From Mucidula mucida (lineage: Eukaryota > Basidiomycota > Agaricomycetes > Agaricales > Physalacriaceae), in the NCBI GenBank assembly GCA_015501055.1, contig JADNYV010000001.1, positions 2,046,001-2,110,000 of the forward strand: 64,000 bases of DNA, written 5' to 3'. The notes below the pieces were generated by a model, which was given only the letters and a program-made list of their open reading frames with translations, was not told the DNA's origin and searched no databases. This document shows, one piece after another, positions 42,401 through 52,945 of this stretch; position 1 is the stretch's first letter; each line of letters begins with the position of its first letter. A program made the position numbers and the translations under genes.

Positions 42401-45400
42401 TGTCTGCCGGTAGCGTCCCGTGTCATTCACCCACTACAAGCACTTACGAGTTTATAGTTGATGCGCACGTTGGGAAAGCACTATTCCACGACGCGATACT
42501 TCCTCTTGCCAAGGAAGGGAAAACCGTACTCTTGGTGACACATGCACTGCACTTCCTTTCTCATTGCGATCGCATCTATGCTATGGATAATGGACGCATC
42601 ATTGAAGAAGGCACTTATCAGCAACTCATCTCCGACAGCGGCGGCTTTTCCCGGCTCGCTACTGAGTTTGGCGGGCACGGGTCTTCTTCGGAGACGTCGG
42701 AGGAAATGAAGGTAGACAATGCTATCACACTTGAAGATGTAAAACCAAGTCAGCGAACGCTCTTCGAACTGGTGCGGGCACAGGAAAGTTGGAGGGTCGC
42801 TTGGTGGTCAAAGAAAAGCGGAGTACTGGATCGGTATCGTGGTCAGGTACGTCCTCCCAGTGCGGCACTACTCTACTCTTATATTATTCCAGTATACAAA
42901 AGCTATCTGCTTGCCGGACGCGCCTTCTTCACTGGGCCTCTTTCCTTGTTAGCGATTGCCTTCATGCAAGGCAGTCAGATTCTCAGCACATATACCCTCG
43001 TGTGGTGGCAAGCTGATCACTTCAATCGTCCGTTTTCGTTCTATCAAGGTCTTTATGCCGGACTCGGCATCTCACAAGCATTGTTTACCATGGGAGTGTA
43101 TGTCCAACCTCCAACTTGAGATCATACCATTGCTGATTGTTCTAGTGGATTGGCTTTAGATTTTGTTTCAACTTTCGTCTCAAAGAACCTGCACAATGAA
43201 GCCGTTTGGAGCATATTTCACGCGACTATGGCATTCTTCGATACGACCGTAAGGTGCTCTGATAGTAGGCTAGCTAAATCTAACTTCGGCTGTAGCCCAC
43301 CGGCCGAATCATGGGTATTTTCGGAAAAGACATCGATTGTAAACGTAGCTCTCAAGAATTACGAACAGTACTTACCATACCCTTTCAGCCATCGACAACC
43401 AGCTTCCAAGTACGTTCACCTCTATAACGGTCAGCCTTGTTACTCAGTCCGACCTATGTAGATTCCATGCGACTATGTAAGTGTGCGATACAAATGTCGC
43501 TCGTTGGCTCCTCATCCTTCTTCCAGTCGTCATCACGTTGGCCAACGTCCTCGGCTCCGTCATCATCATCACTGTTTTGGAATACTATTTCAGTGAGCAA
43601 CGTCAATCATATACCACTGGCGTTACTAATATGGCGCATAGTTATTGCAGCATTCATCATCGTTTTTGGTTACGTTTACTTTTCTTCTTTCTATCGATCA
43701 AGTGCGCGCGAAATGAAGCGACTGGGTAAACACTCCGTTTCATGTTGCCACGTCTCTCTAATCTGATTTAGACGGCATGCTGCGTTCCCTCCTATACGCA
43801 CATTTCTCCGAGTCCTTGACCGGTGTGTGCATCTCTGACGCTGGAGGAATTTCAGATGCTGACTATCTATCAGGTCTCCCCACCATCAGGTGCTATGGAG
43901 AAATCGACCGCTTTAATCGAGAAAACGAATTCTATATTGACCTTGAGAACCGAGCTTTGTTGTTAACGGTCACAAACCAAAGGTGGTTAGCTGTACGATT
44001 AGACGCCTTGGGTGGTGTTCTGGTCTTCTGTGTATGTTTCACACTTCCATGTTCGACTTTTCTGTCATTGATGAGTGCTTAGGTCGCTGTGTTCGCTGTT
44101 GTCGGTGTTTCGGGAATCAATCCTGCACAAATTGGCTTAGTGCTTACCTACTCGAGTAAGCATTCACCGTTGAAAGGAAGACCTTGCTTGACCTGACGCG
44201 TCTTAAAGCGACCTTAACCCAACTTTGTAGTATGGTCACCAGGCAATCTGCTGAAGTCGAAGGATACATGAACGCAGTTGAGCGAGGTAAGCACCACCTC
44301 ACTATCTCCACTGAGTCTGACAGGCAGCACGTAGTTGTCAATTTCAGTCAGGGTAATGTCATCGAACAAGAGGCTCCGCACTTCATCGAGGCAACCAAGC
44401 CTCCTCCACACTGGCCTGATCGCGGTGCTCTCAAGTTTGACAACGTTCAGATGAGTTACCGGCCCGGGCTACCGAAGGTGCTGAAGGGCATCTCGATGGA
44501 TATTCGTGGAGGTGAGAAGATAGGAATTGTCGGAAGAACAGGGGCTGGAAAATCCTCTCTTGTGCTTGCCTTGCTTCGAATCGTTGAGTTCGAGGGATTG
44601 ATCGAAGTGGATGGGTATGCCTTTCAATTGCTCCGCGTGCGCCAAACGGTAACCCTTCCGTAGTCGTGATATCTCAAAGATCGGACTTACGGACTTACGG
44701 ACACGGATGGCACTCATCCCTCAAGACGTGAGTTGAAGCATCTGGTATAAAACCCAACTAACTCTCCCCAGCCAATTTTGTTCAGTGGTACGTCATCATT
44801 ACGCCAACCGAACGTTCTTCAATGGTGTTAAAGGGACGGTTCGAACGACGCTTGATCCTTTCTCTGTTTATGATGATGCGCGGTTGTGGGATGCCTTGAA
44901 GCGATCGTTCCTTGTTGAAAGTCGACCAACAACCGCCGCGAGTTCACTGACAGAAGTGGGGGCGATCCAATCGAGGATCACGCTGGATACAGTCGTTGAA
45001 ACGGAAGGCGCGAATTTTAGCGTGGGACAGCGCTCATTGCTGAGCCTCGCCCGAGCTCTAGTGAAAGACACGAAAATCGTTATACTAGACGAAGCAACGT
45101 AGGTCCTCTGCTTGGATGTTTCTGACCAGTGTAACGATGTAATATACAGAGCGTCTGTGGATGTCGAAACCGACCACAAGATTCAGCAAACGATACAGAG
45201 CGAATTCAGCGATCGCACTTTGCTCTGTATTGCGCGTAAGTTTCAGTCTTCACCTAAAGATGGCCGATTGATTAATTCTTAGATCGCCTGCGTACTATCA
45301 TCTCATACGATAGAGTTCTGGTTCTGGACAACGGAATGATCGCTGTGAGTGGACATCCAGAAAAGACAGAACGTGGCTAACGCGTGCATATGGTTTTAGG

Positions 45401-45516
45401 AATTTGACACGCCACAGAACCTTTTTTCTCAGGAAGGCGGCATTTTCCGTAGTCTATGTGAAGGCAGCAACATTTCACTACAAGATATCTTACAAGCAAT
45501 TATACCTAGTATGTAA
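39468..45516 (+). CDS. ABCC-type full ABC transporter (MRP/Yor1-like)
   Basis: A large gene with about 25 exons encoding a (TMD-NBD)2 exporter of about 1,350 residues that moves organic anions or drugs at the plasma membrane or vacuole. It starts MGAKDEDEKVAFEESQSHTS. TMD1 contains FSKLTYSWITPLM-type entry, FKVFGDTAQLMGPLLVKAII, AALINSIYKRGIMLSGEA and TDVSRIDAA. NBD1 has VGRVGSGKSSLLQGLIGEM (Walker A split by an intron near 41865-41921), YCPQTAWIQNATL, EKGINLSGGQKQRVNIARAL (signature) and DVLIFDDPLSAVDAHVGK (Walker B). TMD2 follows with PTGRIMGIFGKDID. NBD2 has IVGRTGAGKSSLVLALLRIV, IPQDPILFSGTVRTTLDPF, a weak signature FSVGQRSLLSLARALV and IVILDEATASVD. It ends GSNISLQDILQAIIPSM. The NBD1 'DDP' in place of a Walker-B catalytic Glu is typical of ABCC. 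All splice junctions I tested keep the frame. The Yor1-like placement is inference. Confidence 0.9.
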
Positions 45517-45549
45517 CACTATGAAGAATACACGCATCTCCTCTGCATC

Positions 45550-46766
45550 TCACAGTCCCTCAATCCACTTTAACAGATCAGCATTGACTTGATCCTGACA
45601 TTCAATTGGCACCCAAGCCCAGCGTTGTATCGCTGGATGACGTGATCCGGACAAAATTTCTCCATGTCTTCTATCTGTATCGAAGCAAGGCATACTCTAT
45701 CCTGCTCCGCCGCACCAAGGAACGTCGGTTTCTTGACTGTGATGCTTTCTGTGGAGAGTGCTACAATCACCGGTGAGCAAGAATAGCTTCAAGCAATACA
45801 GTACGTTACACATACCTTTCGCATCCTCCACGTCGATTCCAGCCATGTAGACTCTGTACCAGTTTAGCGGAGCAGCTATGCCATTGTCACGGATGGTTTT
45901 CTTAAAGGTCTCGAAGGCCTAGAATTCAACATGCTCGTCAATGAATTCCTTCCGCATTTGAGCTCGACTGTACCTCTGCAGTGATGAAATCTGCGATCGG
46001 CGTCTCCTGCCATCTAACACCGAACGCATGATGCGGCGCAAGGTCTGTAACCCATAGCGCGGGATCTTTTGCGTAGAGCAGACTGAGGAATGAGTCCAGA
46101 TTTCCCTCAATGATGCCAGGAGCGTCCGCGTCATCGAAAAAGGTCCAGTAGCCGAATTGCTCATAGCCAAAGGCAGCTTTAGTCTGTGACGAATTGACAT
46201 TGACGACATGATTGAAGGATGCACTGTTCGCACCTGTTCCATCAGGGCATCTTAGTTATTCTCGCGCTGAATTGGAAAGTATCCTAAAGCTAGAAATGCG
46301 AAAGATACGAAGCGGTCTGAATCAGGATAGAAGTCCGCGAGACGGCTTGTCAACGCTGAGCCCCTGCAGGTCAGGTTAGATGTGTGGTGTCTATTGCAGA
46401 CTTTGACAGAGGTTACCAATCGTGGCCCACGACGATAACAGAGTCGACTTTCTCGGCGTCCAGAATGTCGACAATGTCTTTGCACATTAGAGAAGGGCCA
46501 TACGCTGCAGGTTCCATGGGCTTCGCGGTACCGCCATATCTCAGCATGTCGGGTACTATCAGACCGTATCCATGGGCCCGAAAGAATACGACCTGGGGTT
46601 CCCAGTTCTGCGAGGAGCTAGGGAAGCCATGTAGAAGCAACAAAGTGGGTTTGTCGCTGTCGCGAGCGGGCAAGGAAAAATATCTGTAGACCAGGCCACG
46701 GAACACGGTGGTTGTTTTGTATAGGGAGGAATCCATGGGGGAGATAGTGGAGGGTACAGTGGCCAT
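45550..46766 (-). pseudogene. Epoxide hydrolase 3, frameshifted exactly at the catalytic histidine
   Basis: Third epoxide hydrolase of the window. The start is MATVPSTISPMDSSLYKTTT; the Met at 46736 (MDSSLYK) aligns with paralog 1. It keeps LLLLHGFPSSSQNWEPQVVF, GLIVPDMLRYGGT, VIVVGHDW (nucleophile Asp), GSALTSRLADFYP, FGYEQFGYWTFFDDADAP, LNWYRVYMAGIDVEDA and TVKKPTFLGAAEQDRV. In the last exon the sequence reads GCTGGGCTTGGGTGCC where paralogs predict GCT GGG CAT TGG GTG. One base, the A of the His codon, is missing near 45616. This replaces the catalytic His and shifts the frame, ending at 45570 instead of 45550. The downstream old frame is still intact (VPIECQDQVNADLLKWIEGL). The protein as written should be inactive. 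No signal peptide. It faces the ABC transporter tail to tail, 33 bp away. Confidence 0.82.
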
Positions 46767-47058
46767 GGTTGAAGCGAGCTAATATATATATTGACGCTCA
46801 GAACAAGCTAGGTTGCATCATGCAGTGAGAAAATTCGGGTAATCGATGCACCAATCGCCTTCGTGAATTCAGCACGTCTTTATCACGCTGAAAGTAATAC
46901 AGACAGGTGACTGTGTATGTAGCAGGTATCATGGAATGTGACCTCTTCATGCACGCTGAGGCCAGATGTAAGATGGACACCATACCATCACTGTCATTGA
47001 ATGTCGACCTGAACATCGACGAGTCTCCAACTCACACACGGCCAGGCTACTTACAAGC

Positions 47059-47523
47059 TCACACAGCTCCGTGCACATGCTCCAACACCTCGGGTCCTTC
47101 AAGATACTGCTGCAAAGTCTTCATGTATGATGGTAGGGGAACTTTGAGGTTCAACAGCTCCTCCAAGCTCTTAGTGAAGGACAGCTGCTCCCGGGGGATG
47201 ATGGCTCCAACGCGTTCACCGGCACAACGGATTCCGGATGGGCTTGGTCGCTGCGCTGACACTATAATCTCATCCCGCTCAAAGTCGTAGATGTGCTTGA
47301 GGAGAATGGCATATGCCTTGTCAATCCTATCATCCGACGGGTCCGTGAAACCAAGCTCTCGACAGATAGCATCCCAACTAAATCACCCAGCCCTTCACCA
47401 ATGACATGCCCTAAAAGAAGCTCAGGGAGATGAAGGTTGGTGCCATACCGACCATTTTGGAGCATTCAGGTCTTGAGCTTGAGCATCAGGAGCCTGCGAG
47501 ATTTGGTTTTCAACGTTTGCCAT
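47059..47523 (-). CDS. Uncharacterised small protein, two exons
   Basis: I do not recognise this gene. Exon 1 (47453-47523) encodes MANVENQISQAPDAQAQDLN. A 75-nt intron (47378-47452, donor GTCGGT, acceptor TTTAG) joins it in frame to exon 2: WDAICRELGFTDPSDDRIDK, AYAILLKHIYDFERDEIIVS, CAGERVGAIIPREQLSFTKS, LEELLNLKVPLPSYMKTLQQ, ending EVLEHVHGAV. About 129 residues, hydrophilic, helical in composition, without signal peptide or membrane helix. The clean join and natural amino-acid composition support a real gene. It sits between epoxide hydrolase 3 and kinase module C. Confidence 0.5.
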
Positions 47524-47617
47524 GTTAGTTCGAGTTAAAGTCTCATGAATGTCGTGGCTTGCTTTTTTGATAAATGTTGAAAATGAAGGGAGTAAACGGC
47601 GCTCTCTTCATTCTTGA

Positions 47618-47830
47618 TGGCTGACATTGACAGAATCGACGACCAGGGTATGTGCTCTTCAAAGTTTCAGCAGCATCACATCGCGTTTGGCCGATTACAG
47701 GCATAGCAAATTCCAACGTGACTGAACAAATCTGTGTTCTTCGCTGGTGCTAACCGAGAGTATGTCACTATCGTTGCGCTCATCTTGGCCGCTTTCTTTG
47801 AATATTGGGACCAGGATCGAGCAAGAGAAA
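47618..47830 (+). pseudogene. Epoxide hydrolase 3'-end fragment, intron still present
   Basis: The sequence encodes ADIDRIDDQG, then a 52-nt intron (GTATGTGC...TTACAG), then IANSNVT, a frameshift, and FFAGANREYVTIVALILAAF, FEYWDQD. This aligns with the penultimate and last exons of epoxide hydrolase 2 (DIDRQDNL, SNVTITKPVFFAGASRDYVA). The match includes the intron position, so it arose by DNA duplication rather than from mRNA. The catalytic His region is missing. It lies about 100 bp from the start of kinase module C. Confidence 0.8.
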
Positions 47831-48081
47831 CCTTGTTGCCGCGTTGACTGCCACTCACAAGTCACTAGTTACTGGTCATCTCCTTGATAGTTCTGTAGTG
47901 ATGTTGGAGACAAAAGACGGATCTTTCTATACTATGATACACAGAACTTGTATTCTACATTGTCCGAGTACGGTCATCGAAGTATGCGCATTATCTTAGA
48001 AACCAGTCCATGCGGGTGATTGGATGCCGAGTAAGCAGATGCATGAGCGCTGCGACACGTCTCGATGACTCTGACGACAGC

Positions 48082-49351
48082 TCAGCATGCATATTCGACT
48101 CCAAAATCGGCCACGCCATTTGACCGGGTCTGCCATGGTGCAAATACGACTTGGATATACCAGTCTCGCGAATAAAGCTGGTACGTGGCACGGCAAGATG
48201 CGCAACGGCGTCCCAAAATGACAAGTTGTGTTGGTTCTCCGACATGGTGTCGACGCGCTCTCGTCCCTTGTCTGTGCCAGATGCTCATCACTTGGTTGCA
48301 CTGAGGAGATAAGTCAGAATGATATAAGCAGAGTGAAGGGTGCACTCACCATAACCACAATGATGAAAGGATCAAGAATTGGGATAGCAGTAAATTGGAG
48401 CAGCCCATTACGAGCTGCTGCGTTCGACCCCGGGCTCCATGAAAAACGTGTCCATGTTCTCAATGGCGGAACGCATCTGAGCAAGCGATACTCGTTGGAA
48501 CGGGTCGAGTCTGAGGATGTCTTGACCAGTTTACTGCACTCTGATGACATTTCTATGGGCGTGTTTTCGGTGATGAAGTCGGGATTGTTCAGGTATTCCT
48601 CGAAGAGAGGATCCGTTGACTGCGCCGAGTCCCAGGGGTATGAATCAGTTACGAGGTTGATCAAGATGATTCCCATAGACCAGATGTCGTTGTATTGGGG
48701 AGATAGAACGGGCTGTAAGAGTCTAACCGGACACACTCTGCAAAAAATCAGGACAAAGACTCGGACTATCAAAGAAAGGAGGTACATACCCGGCGACATA
48801 TACTCCAGCGTGCCCACACGCAACTGGTCCGACACATCGTCACTGGTTGACAACCCAAAGTCGGCCAAGAACACCCTGTGCCCATCGCCGGAAGTAAGGA
48901 TGTTCTCGGGTTTGAGGTCACGATGGTAAACATCTCTGTCATGACAATACTGCAAAGCGTCTATGATCTGGATCATAGTCGAGCGAATGAGCTCGTCATT
49001 GAACTTGTACTGGTGTTGTTGAATGCGGGAGTAGAGGTCGTCTCCCGAGCAGAGGTCAAGCAGGATGAAGGTGAATGGTCCGTCGACGATGCATTTGTGG
49101 AATGTTACGATGTTCTTGTGCTTGGTAACCCGCTCGTGTAGCTCTATCTCAGCGGACAGTAGCTTCTCTTCGCTGGATCCAAATGCGGGGGTTAACATGA
49201 CCTTCACTGCATAGTGCGACGACGACGTGATATCCCATCCGCGATAGACGGCCCCAAAGCCTCCACTGCCGATGAGCTCCTCAAGATAGAGACGACCGTG
49301 GTCGACGAGAGCGCGGGTGAAGTTTGGAAGAGTACGAGATGGCGCAAACAT
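48082..49351 (-). pseudogene. Ran1/Ksp1-like Ser/Thr kinase, copy C, probably altered
   Basis: Near-identical to copy B through the N-lobe and catalytic core: [69 protein letters not shown] base missing in CTCCCCAATACAAC (copies A and B have CTCCCCAGATACAAC) throws the spliced mRNA out of frame before NDIWSMG. The unspliced sequence, however, is open through the 52-nt intron and continues into YNDIWSMGIILINLV. Further on, the -1/+1 indel pair shared with copy A makes a stretch of about 25 residues read in another frame (KTSSDSTRSNEYRLL instead of KDILRLDPFQRVSLA). Three more +1 changes follow, which together restore PILDPFIIVVM. The tail reads WHRQGTRARRHHVGEPTQL. Without its C-lobe helix it may not be a working kinase. 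Confidence 0.72.
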
Positions 49352-50080
49352 GGTGGATAGAATGGCTGAGAGCGCTGAGGACAGAGTATAAATCAACAGG
49401 CGGCAGAGTCTAATTATGCTTCCAAAGTATGATTTGGTGGGAAGCAAGAGATATAAAGAACGATCGTAGAGGAGCCTCTAGCTCTTATACTGCATTTTTT
49501 TCACATGATACTCAACGACGATCGGAGAAAGGCGCCACAGAGACTTGAGACGATACTGCAAGCAGTTCAAGGACAATATGTTGGCAAAGACTGTAGACGC
49601 AATAGCGGAACACTTGGATCTGCCAAGGAAAGCGACTGTTAGTGTTCATTAAACTCGCCTGTATTCCTCCATGGTCCCAAAATCCTTGTTGATGGTCGAT
49701 CGAGTCGATCAGCGAAGGTGGCTGTGCAGTGGTTTGCCTCGGATGTCTCCCACGGCTTCGTTTACTTCCGAGCACCTCAACTGTCTGCCGCAAGAGAGGC
49801 CTGCACAATGGAGTTTTCAACCATTCCAAGTCAAACCTGATATCTGGCCAGTCCTTCATTCTGCCGCCCTTTGAGTGACTCCATTATCGGCACCTTGATT
49901 CCCCCCTCCCGCCATTTTTTCCTCGCGTTGTAGCCCTAGACTCGCAATACATCACTACCTCTTCCCTTTTCGCTAAAAAGATGACTTTGGACCGAGGCCA
50001 ATTTTAATCTTCGAGTTTGAGACGGGCAGGCAATCCATACACCGTCCGACAAGGACGACAAGGACGATGATGATTAAGAT

Positions 50081-50401
50081 ATGGAGTTAGATCTTGGAAA
50101 GACGGGCGGTGCAAATATCCAAGGACTGGCCCGATTACTCAGGCTTTATGCCCTCAGACCATTCCTGCCGCCTCCAACAGTTCCTATAGATGGTCTGCCT
50201 CCAACAAAAGGCTTCGAAGCCGATTTCAAAGCTGCTCTGGAGTCTGCTCCTCAGGGAAGCGCGAATATCATGAAGAGGAACGGTAACACAAGTGGAAGCG
50301 CGAGCGCAAGGAAGGCAAGGAACGTAAGTGTTGAGGATATGGTCCGTCAGAAGGAAATCGGCAGAGAAGGAATGGTAGAGAAATCTTTGGGAACGCGGTG
50401 A
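50081..50401 (+). CDS. Small open frame upstream of kinase C, present only in module C
   Basis: A 106-residue frame: MELDLGKTGGANIQGLARLL, RLYALRPFLPPPTVPIDGLP, then FEADFKAALESAPQ, a Ser/Lys/Arg-rich middle and VEDMVRQKEIGREGMVEKSL. I do not recognise it. Most of it falls in the about 280 bp missing from module A, where only its first and last few codons remain. It runs divergently from the kinase. It could be a small regulatory protein or a chance frame. Confidence 0.3.
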   Translation: MELDLGKTGGANIQGLARLLRLYALRPFLPPPTVPIDGLPPTKGFEADFKAALESAPQGSANIMKRNGNTSGSASARKARNVSVEDMVRQKEIGREGMVEKSLGTR

Positions 50402-50530
50402 TGATGGACTTAAAGCAGATGAAACAGCATTGACGACGGCCCCAAAGCACAGTGAGTTCTAAATCGTGGCACGACTTCCGCCTTTTAATAACGATGTCAT
50501 TGTTGAGGTTGCCCGTCGCGATGCAGGCAA

Positions 50531-51555
50531 GCAAATATATAAGAGCAAGCCGCTGCATACGCGATCGAGCGACAGCCCACAAAGAGAAGGAGACCAAGAC
50601 TCGGTACACTATTCCGCGATGACAGCGCTTACTTCGTAAATGATGTACTGTATGGGAGTTTAAAAGGTGGCTTTCGTCGTAGTTATACCCGCGACTCGAC
50701 TGCGTCTGTATAGCTAGTCCGGAAACTTTCGTATGAAGAATCAATAACGCGAACCCAAAGGGTAACATGCCAGCCAGTACGCGATCTATAAGATTGAATT
50801 GCGTCGAGAAGTTCGGAAGAGTGGAGAGAGTAGTATTTACGAGCCGCTCGCCAGATAAACGCTGTGCTGCTTTCTTGACAATACGGAAATGTATACAATT
50901 TCACCCTGTCCAACAAGAAAAATTGACCCGATCCTGGCACTTGTAAGCGTGAGAAATCCAAGAGTCGGCTTGGCGCGTATTCATGTGATTCCATTCCTGT
51001 AGCGCACATGGAGTGTTACATCCATCCGTGTTGCCTTGGGCCGCATGCGCGGCCATCCAGTCGGACGTGTACATGACCCCAGCCGCGATGGGTGCAACGT
51101 GTCGGCGACGCGAGGCGGTAGTCATTTCTGGGTGATGCGCTAAGAAATAAAGACATACCCTCCGGGTCTCCTCGAGAGTGCACGCCTAGTTGTGGCGTGC
51201 ACTCCCGACAAATTCCTCTCTCCGACACATCGTATCAGTTCTGCCTTATATGTGTGCTGACACGACGCGGAAATACCAGTGATGTACGAGAAACAACGCG
51301 AAAGATCACTCAGATTTCCAATATAACAAGGCGAAGTATCAGTCTGCAAAATGGTGCTGATACTCGCACGATCACATTCCAGCTAAGTCGTTGAATGGTC
51401 ATTAGCCAGACATCGGTCATATACCCAGTGTTCCTTGCCCACATCATGCCACATGGAAGACCTCCCCGCCAGGAAGGAAGTGCTAATAAACTAACAATGC
51501 TCAATCATTTAGCTGATACCATGCCAGTGCCAGATGCGCGCGCATCATCCATTCA
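50531..51555. other. Stretch without a supported gene between kinase modules C and D
   Basis: About 1 kb with only short frames and no recognisable protein or RNA gene. It separates two unrelated duplicated units. Confidence 0.4.
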
Positions 51556-51574
51556 GTCGTTTGCCAGACGACTA

Positions 51575-51800
51575 TTAGTATGCCCCCAGTTCCCAAGGTA
51601 TGTCCCCGATTCCCGAAATTTGCCCCCGATTCTCGAATAACCCTCAATGCACAATGTACATCCCCAGCCAGAAAGAAGTACGAATGCCCCCAAATCCCAA
51701 GATACTTCCCCAGCCAGGAAGGATGTATATTTATGCCCCCAGTTGCCAGTGCCATTTTACGCATAGAAAGCCCCCAGTACCCACAAGAGAAATATCTGTA
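51575..51800. repeat. Degenerate C-rich (G-rich on minus strand) short tandem repeats
   Basis: Units of roughly 20 bp such as TGCCCCCAGTTCCCAAGGTA, TGTCCCCGATTCCCGAAATT and TGCCCCCGATTCTCGAATAA stand head to tail. They are followed by more spaced TGCCCCCA-AT and CCCCAGCCAG motifs. The same array occurs at the other end of the inverted duplication (63740-63985). On the minus strand each unit has a G4-G5 run. Confidence 0.75.
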
Positions 51801-51856
51801 ACCAACGAGTGACCAAAGACTGTGAAGCGAACCGCGTGTATGATTGGACCAGCCGA

Positions 51857-52945
51857 TCATGAGCGCCCTCCAGCGAAATACCCTATATCCCGCTCAGCGA
51901 CGTTCATCGGCGGGAGACGAACATCTATCCCGAGCGGAGTAGCAGGCGGCGAGATCCCTGTAATAGCAATGTCCATCAGCCTCGAACCGCCTCCAGAGTT
52001 GTTGCATGGCGGAGGAGGAAGCGGAAGCTCAATCCTGGGCTCCAGGAAGAATGTGTCGACTTGCTCAATAAGCAGAAGCAACCGAGAAAGCGATATGCGT
52101 CTGAGAGGCTCCACCTGGAAGATGCATTGGAACAACTCGTTACACTCTGCCGAGATGCGTATCGGCATGGTCTTTGCGATAGAGTTGGGATCTCCGAGGT
52201 ACGCTCTGTACAGAGGATCCTCCCACTCTGCGCTGTCCCACGGGTAGCAGCCAGTGACAAGGTTAACAAAGATGACTCCCACCGACCAGATATCGTTGTA
52301 TTGTGGGTAGTAGTAAGCGTACTCAGACCTGATGCACTCTGCAGCACGTCAGTAATAGAAATAAGAGGTGCAGCAGACAGTGCGTACCCGGCGACATGTA
52401 AGGCAAGGTTCCCACCCCAAATTCAGTCGACGCACGATCCTTCGTCGACAACCCAAATCAGCCAAGTACACTCTGCTCCCATCTCTAGAAGTGAGGATGT
52501 TCTCGGGCTTCAAGTCGCGGTGATAAACCCCCTTCTCATGACAAGCCATCAAACCTTCAATAATCTGGACCATCGTCTCACGAATGAAGTCGTCGTTCTG
52601 TCTAAACTTGCGTTTTCCGAGCCGAGTATGAAGATTGTCTCCGCGGCAGAGAGCGAGAAGAGTGTAACTGTACGGACCTTCGACAATGTGTTCATGGAGG
52701 GTGACGACGTTGTCGTGGTCAGAAACCCGCTTGTGTAATTCGATTTCGGCGCTTTGGAGCTCCTCTTCGTAGGAGCCAGGTGCCGGCGTGAACATTACCT
52801 TCACTGCGTATTGCAGCGGGCAGACGGTCTGGATATCCACACCCTCATAAACCGCACCAAAGGAGCCAGCCCCGAGCAGTTTCTTGAGATGGATGCGACC
52901 GTAGTCGATGACGGTGTTGGTGAAATCAGGGAGAGAGCCGGACAT
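51857..52945 (-). CDS. Ran1/Ksp1-like Ser/Thr kinase, copy D, with a frameshift at the DFG motif
   Basis: A second kinase subfamily, related to copies A-C but clearly diverged. It starts MSGSLPDFTNTVIDYGRIHL, with Gly loop [33 protein letters not shown] and VYLAD. Here D reads GCTGATTTGGG where copy E reads GCTGACTTTGGG: one base is missing near 52457, destroying the Asp-Phe-Gly frame. The following sequence, read in the right frame, is fully conserved ([20 protein letters not shown]). After a 49-nt intron (52339-52387) it gives ECIRSEYAYYYPQYNDIWSV, GVIFVNLVTGCYPWDSAEWE, CIFQVEPLRRISLSRLLLLI and a Pro-rich tail ending IGYFAGGRS. Apart from that single base the gene is complete, about 350 residues. 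It is unclear whether the base is truly missing. Confidence 0.75.

Larger units (their letters stand above)
47930..50530 (-). repeat. Kinase module copy C
   Basis: Matches module A in the same orientation from the ACAGAAC / TATTCTACATTGTCCGAG sequence near 47940 up to CGTCGCGATGCAGGCAAGCA near 50525. It matches module B in inverse orientation over the kinase and its upstream region. It contains about 280 bp (around 50090-50390) that module A lacks. Confidence 0.88.

Noticed and set aside
46907..47290. A 127-residue plus-strand frame
   Set aside because: Antisense to the two-exon gene at 47059-47523, whose spliced frame has better composition.
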